Assembly: GCA_012965455.1 (NCBI GenBank) | Contig: DTSG01000119.1 | Span: 1-15,215 of the forward strand | From: Planctomycetaceae bacterium | GTDB taxonomy: Bacteria; Planctomycetota; Planctomycetia; Pirellulales; Pirellulaceae | Length of the DNA: 15,215 nt | Reading direction: 5' to 3' | In this document: one piece after another, positions 13,395 to 15,215 of the stretch | Position numbering within the stretch: the stretch's first letter is position 1 | Layout: each line of letters opens with the position of its first letter | Translations under genes and position numbers: made by a program | The notes under the pieces: model-generated | Seen by the model: only the letters and a program-made list of their open reading frames with translations | Database searches by the model: none | Told to the model about the DNA's origin: nothing

Positions 13395-14567
13395 TTAAGG
13401 TGTCGCGATGACTTGGATGGAAAAGATAGTATCGGATAATACAGCAGATGCGCTTTGATTTTTGACTTCGGCACCGGGTGCATCTTTGTTTTTAGCCATG
13501 AGCCGATCCCCGAGTGCACCCCGCTGCAAGCGATTCATAGAGAGGGCGAACGTGGGTTTCTTTTGGAGTATGTCTACGAGTGCCGCTAGTTGGCTGGAGT
13601 TTGATCGGAACATAACGATTTGATTAACGGTGGATTTCCGCACACTGTTTTCCATTGGTTCGTTAGTCGCCACACGGGGCGGTGATTCTTCAGCGATATT
13701 TTTTTCACCATTAGCTGGCCGAATAGCTTTCCTCTGTCGTGCATTTTGAGCGAGGTTTTGATGGGCTGTAAGCAACGCCAGTAGTGTCGGCAGATCTGTT
13801 TGTTTTACTTGAATGTGATAAGTAACGTCGGCGACATCTGTTTTGGCCTCCGCTTGTTTATGGAGCTGCATTTCGTCTGCGGAATCAGCCACGGTGCTGG
13901 CACTGGGAAAGGAGCTCGCTCGAATATCGGCTGGTGCCGCCGGGTCATCGGCGGTAGCAGATTCCCCCTCGGCTAGGTTTTTGTCACGATATTTTTGGTC
14001 TTCCTGCAAAAACCGCGTGTCGGCGAAAGCGTCGCGGCCACCTCCCATGCCACCCATTGGCGGACCATGGTCGGTAACGGCCTCAGATTCTGGGGCGGTG
14101 TTTTCCGCTCGTTGAAAATTTTCAATGGCTGGAGTCGCATCATTCAGATCCGTTTGAACTAGCGTCATAGATTGCTCATTAGGCATAAACTGTAGCGTCA
14201 GGACTGCTAGCACACCCGCCGTTAAGGCAAGCAAGGCGGGAATTTGTAGTCGTTGTTTCCAGTCCCTTGCCATGACGGGAATTTTTACATTGGAATAAGG
14301 TGCTTGACCATGGACACTTAGATTACGATCGCGGATTTTGGTGATGACGGCGTCAAGCAGTTGTTGTTCATTGGGGTGAAACTCAACAGCAAGGCATTGT
14401 ATTTCATTGCTAAGGACTTTGAGTTCCTGTAGCGACTCGCGCAACGGGGGGCTGTTTTCGATCGCCTGTTCGACCACAGCGCGTTCGCTGGCAGTGAGCT
14501 CATCATCAAGATAAGCACTCAGCAATTCGCCATCGATTTCATGATTTGGTTTGATGTGGTCGTTCAT
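13395..14567 (-). CDS. Membrane-anchored anti-sigma factor
   Basis: This is the probable cognate anti-sigma factor of the adjacent ECF sigma factor, holding it inactive at the membrane until a signal arrives. The N-terminal anti-sigma domain (11-60; GELLSAYLDDELTASERAVVEQ) has the ASD helix pattern, but the zinc H-x3-C-x2-C motif is absent: C58 is the only Cys, so it is a zinc-less type. One membrane segment lies at about 107-127 (ALLALTAGVLAVLTLQ). The 260-residue extracytoplasmic part is low complexity (GPPMGGMGGGRD, Ala/Pro/Glu-rich) followed by two similar strand-helix units (about 246-272, VTYHIQVKQTDLPTLLALL; about 314-342, VNQIVMFRSNSSQLAALVDIL) that may be a sensing domain. The gene overlaps the sigma gene by four bases (ATGA), which together with the poor ribosome site argues for translational coupling and matched amounts. 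Length 390 residues. Calling it an anti-sigma factor rests on the ASD pattern plus position. Confidence 0.85.
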   Translation of the reverse strand: MNDHIKPNHEIDGELLSAYLDDELTASERAVVEQAIENSPPLRESLQELKVLSNEIQCLAVEFHPNEQQLLDAVITKIRDRNLSVHGQAPYSNVKIPVMARDWKQRLQIPALLALTAGVLAVLTLQFMPNEQSMTLVQTDLNDATPAIENFQRAENTAPESEAVTDHGPPMGGMGGGRDAFADTRFLQEDQKYRDKNLAEGESATADDPAAPADIRASSFPSASTVADSADEMQLHKQAEAKTDVADVTYHIQVKQTDLPTLLALLTAHQNLAQNARQRKAIRPANGEKNIAEESPPRVATNEPMENSVRKSTVNQIVMFRSNSSQLAALVDILQKKPTFALSMNRLQRGALGDRLMAKNKDAPGAEVKNQSASAVLSDTIFSIQVIATP

Positions 14568-15172
14568 AACAGGGAAGGGTGCTCGTTGCGGAGCGGCAAT
14601 AGTTTTTCTTTGAGTTGCAATCGAGCGCGGTGCAGTCGGCTGCGGACTGTTCCAGAGCTGATTGATAAAATTTCGGCAATTGTATCGTAGTTACATCCTT
14701 CAATTTCGCGGAGGATAATAATGCTTCGATATTGTTCGGACAAAGTGCCAATCGCTTTGTGCAGTACAGCGGCGCGTTCTTCTCTTTCTAGTGCTTCGCC
14801 GACTGCTTCGTTATGATCGATAACTTCTTGTCCGGTCATTTCTTGTTGTTGGTCCATGGAAACAACGGGTTTTGTTGCTCGTCGATAACTCAGCGCCATG
14901 TTGATGGCGATGCGATAAAGCCAAGTGTAAAAGGCGCTGTGCCCACGATAGGTATCAAGTTTCAAATACGCTTGAAACAGAGCATTTTGCATAACGTCTT
15001 CCGCAGATTCGCGACATCGCAGAATATGCATCAGAGTATTAAAGAGTCGACCGGTGTACGGTGTTATGAGCAGCTCGAACGCTTGGCTCGAACCCTCCGC
15101 CGCTTGCCGAATTAATTCTTTATTATCGTCGGACAAAATGCTACCAATACCTTTGACACCAGGGGGACTCAA
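14564..15172 (-). CDS. ECF RNA polymerase sigma factor
   Basis: This is a group IV (ECF) sigma factor that directs RNA polymerase to stress or envelope promoters when released by its anti-sigma factor. In the 202-residue form, sigma region 2 covers about 30-100 (AEDVMQNALFQAYLKLDTYRG, then FYTWLYRIAINMALSYRR) and region 4 about 135-190 (TLSEQYRSIIILREIEG, DTIAEILSISSGTVRSRLHRA, the helix-turn-helix for the -35 element). Region 3 is absent, as expected. The frame is bounded by a stop at 15185-15187, and no ATG opens it: TTG at 15172 is the longest start, and TTG at 15136 (giving LSDDNKELIRQ, 190 residues) matches the family's normal N terminus better. A promoter-like element at 15152-15180 overlaps the first 20 or so bases and favours 15136. 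The gene overlaps the anti-sigma gene by ATGA. The coordinates given are the longest form. Confidence 0.92.
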   Translation of the reverse strand: MSPPGVKGIGSILSDDNKELIRQAAEGSSQAFELLITPYTGRLFNTLMHILRCRESAEDVMQNALFQAYLKLDTYRGHSAFYTWLYRIAINMALSYRRATKPVVSMDQQQEMTGQEVIDHNEAVGEALEREERAAVLHKAIGTLSEQYRSIIILREIEGCNYDTIAEILSISSGTVRSRLHRARLQLKEKLLPLRNEHPSLL

Positions 15173-15180
15173 AAAGTTCC
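15152..15180 (-). promoter_or_regulatory. ECF-type promoter at the start of the sigma gene
   Basis: On the minus strand, GGAACTT (15180-15174) is followed after 16 bases by GTCAAA (15157-15152). This is close to the classic extracytoplasmic sigma consensus, GGAACTT about 15-17 bases before GTC-type -10 elements. Transcription would start near 15145, just before TTG 15136, suggesting the sigma factor activates its own operon. A second GGAACT on the plus strand at 15204-15209 could be the -35 of a divergent partner outside the window. Pattern evidence only. Confidence 0.5.
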
Positions 15181-15215
15181 AGAATTATTGCAAATGCTGC
15201 GACGGAACTCAAAGG

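Noticed and set aside
1..15215. Insertion sequence, phage, CRISPR, tRNA or defence island
   Set aside because: No transposase, integrase, terminal repeats, regular repeat-spacer pattern, tRNA cloverleaf or known defence domain is visible on either strand; gene content is metabolic, envelope and regulatory.

Overview
This window is a stretch of bacterial chromosome that most likely comes from a planctomycete, probably a member of the Pirellulales. The evidence is the mix of families: a Tat-exported DUF1501 protein, a BBP7-like outer-membrane barrel, an ECF sigma factor translationally coupled to an anti-sigma factor with a long extracytoplasmic tail, a dihydroorotase of the type otherwise familiar from Bacteroidetes, and several small proteins with planctomycete character. 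No mobile element, CRISPR array, tRNA or rRNA is visible. Base composition looks even by eye, with no island of clearly foreign sequence.

Layout, left to right. (1) 1-2757, plus strand: carB, the large subunit of carbamoyl-phosphate synthase, with its 5' end cut off by the window. (2) 2791-4548, minus strand: dihydroorotase (pyrC), converging on carB, preceded by a small Tat-signal protein. Carbamoyl-phosphate synthase and dihydroorotase act at steps 1 and 3 of de novo UMP synthesis. (3) 4549-4865: a divergent intergenic region holding a near-consensus sigma-70 promoter that reads into the DUF1501 gene (4866-6335, plus). A perfect 9-bp AT-rich hairpin follows its stop codon. (4) 6414-9398, minus strand: a tightly spaced run of four genes, in transcription order a 77-residue acidic protein, aroB (shikimate pathway), a rhomboid intramembrane protease with an N-terminal cytoplasmic domain, and a single-pass membrane protein. 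(5) 9399-9777: a structured intergenic region with several inverted repeats, then a BBP7-like barrel protein (9778-10980, plus). (6) 10991-15172, minus strand: a two-domain GNAT acetyltransferase, an acidic low-complexity protein with one ordered tryptophan-rich domain, and the anti-sigma/ECF sigma pair that overlaps by ATGA. A GGAACTT / GTCAAA element, which looks like an ECF autoregulatory promoter, lies at the start of the sigma gene and bears on its start codon.

Most of the window is ordinary core and accessory planctomycete chromosome. I see no multi-gene defence, biosynthetic or transfer system. The points most worth checking are the sigma-gene promoter and start, the missing histidine in the dihydroorotase metal motif, the pairing of the rhomboid with a one-TM neighbour as a possible substrate, the 14-bp perfect palindrome ahead of pyrC, the dyad ahead of the barrel gene, and the acidic modular protein of unknown function.
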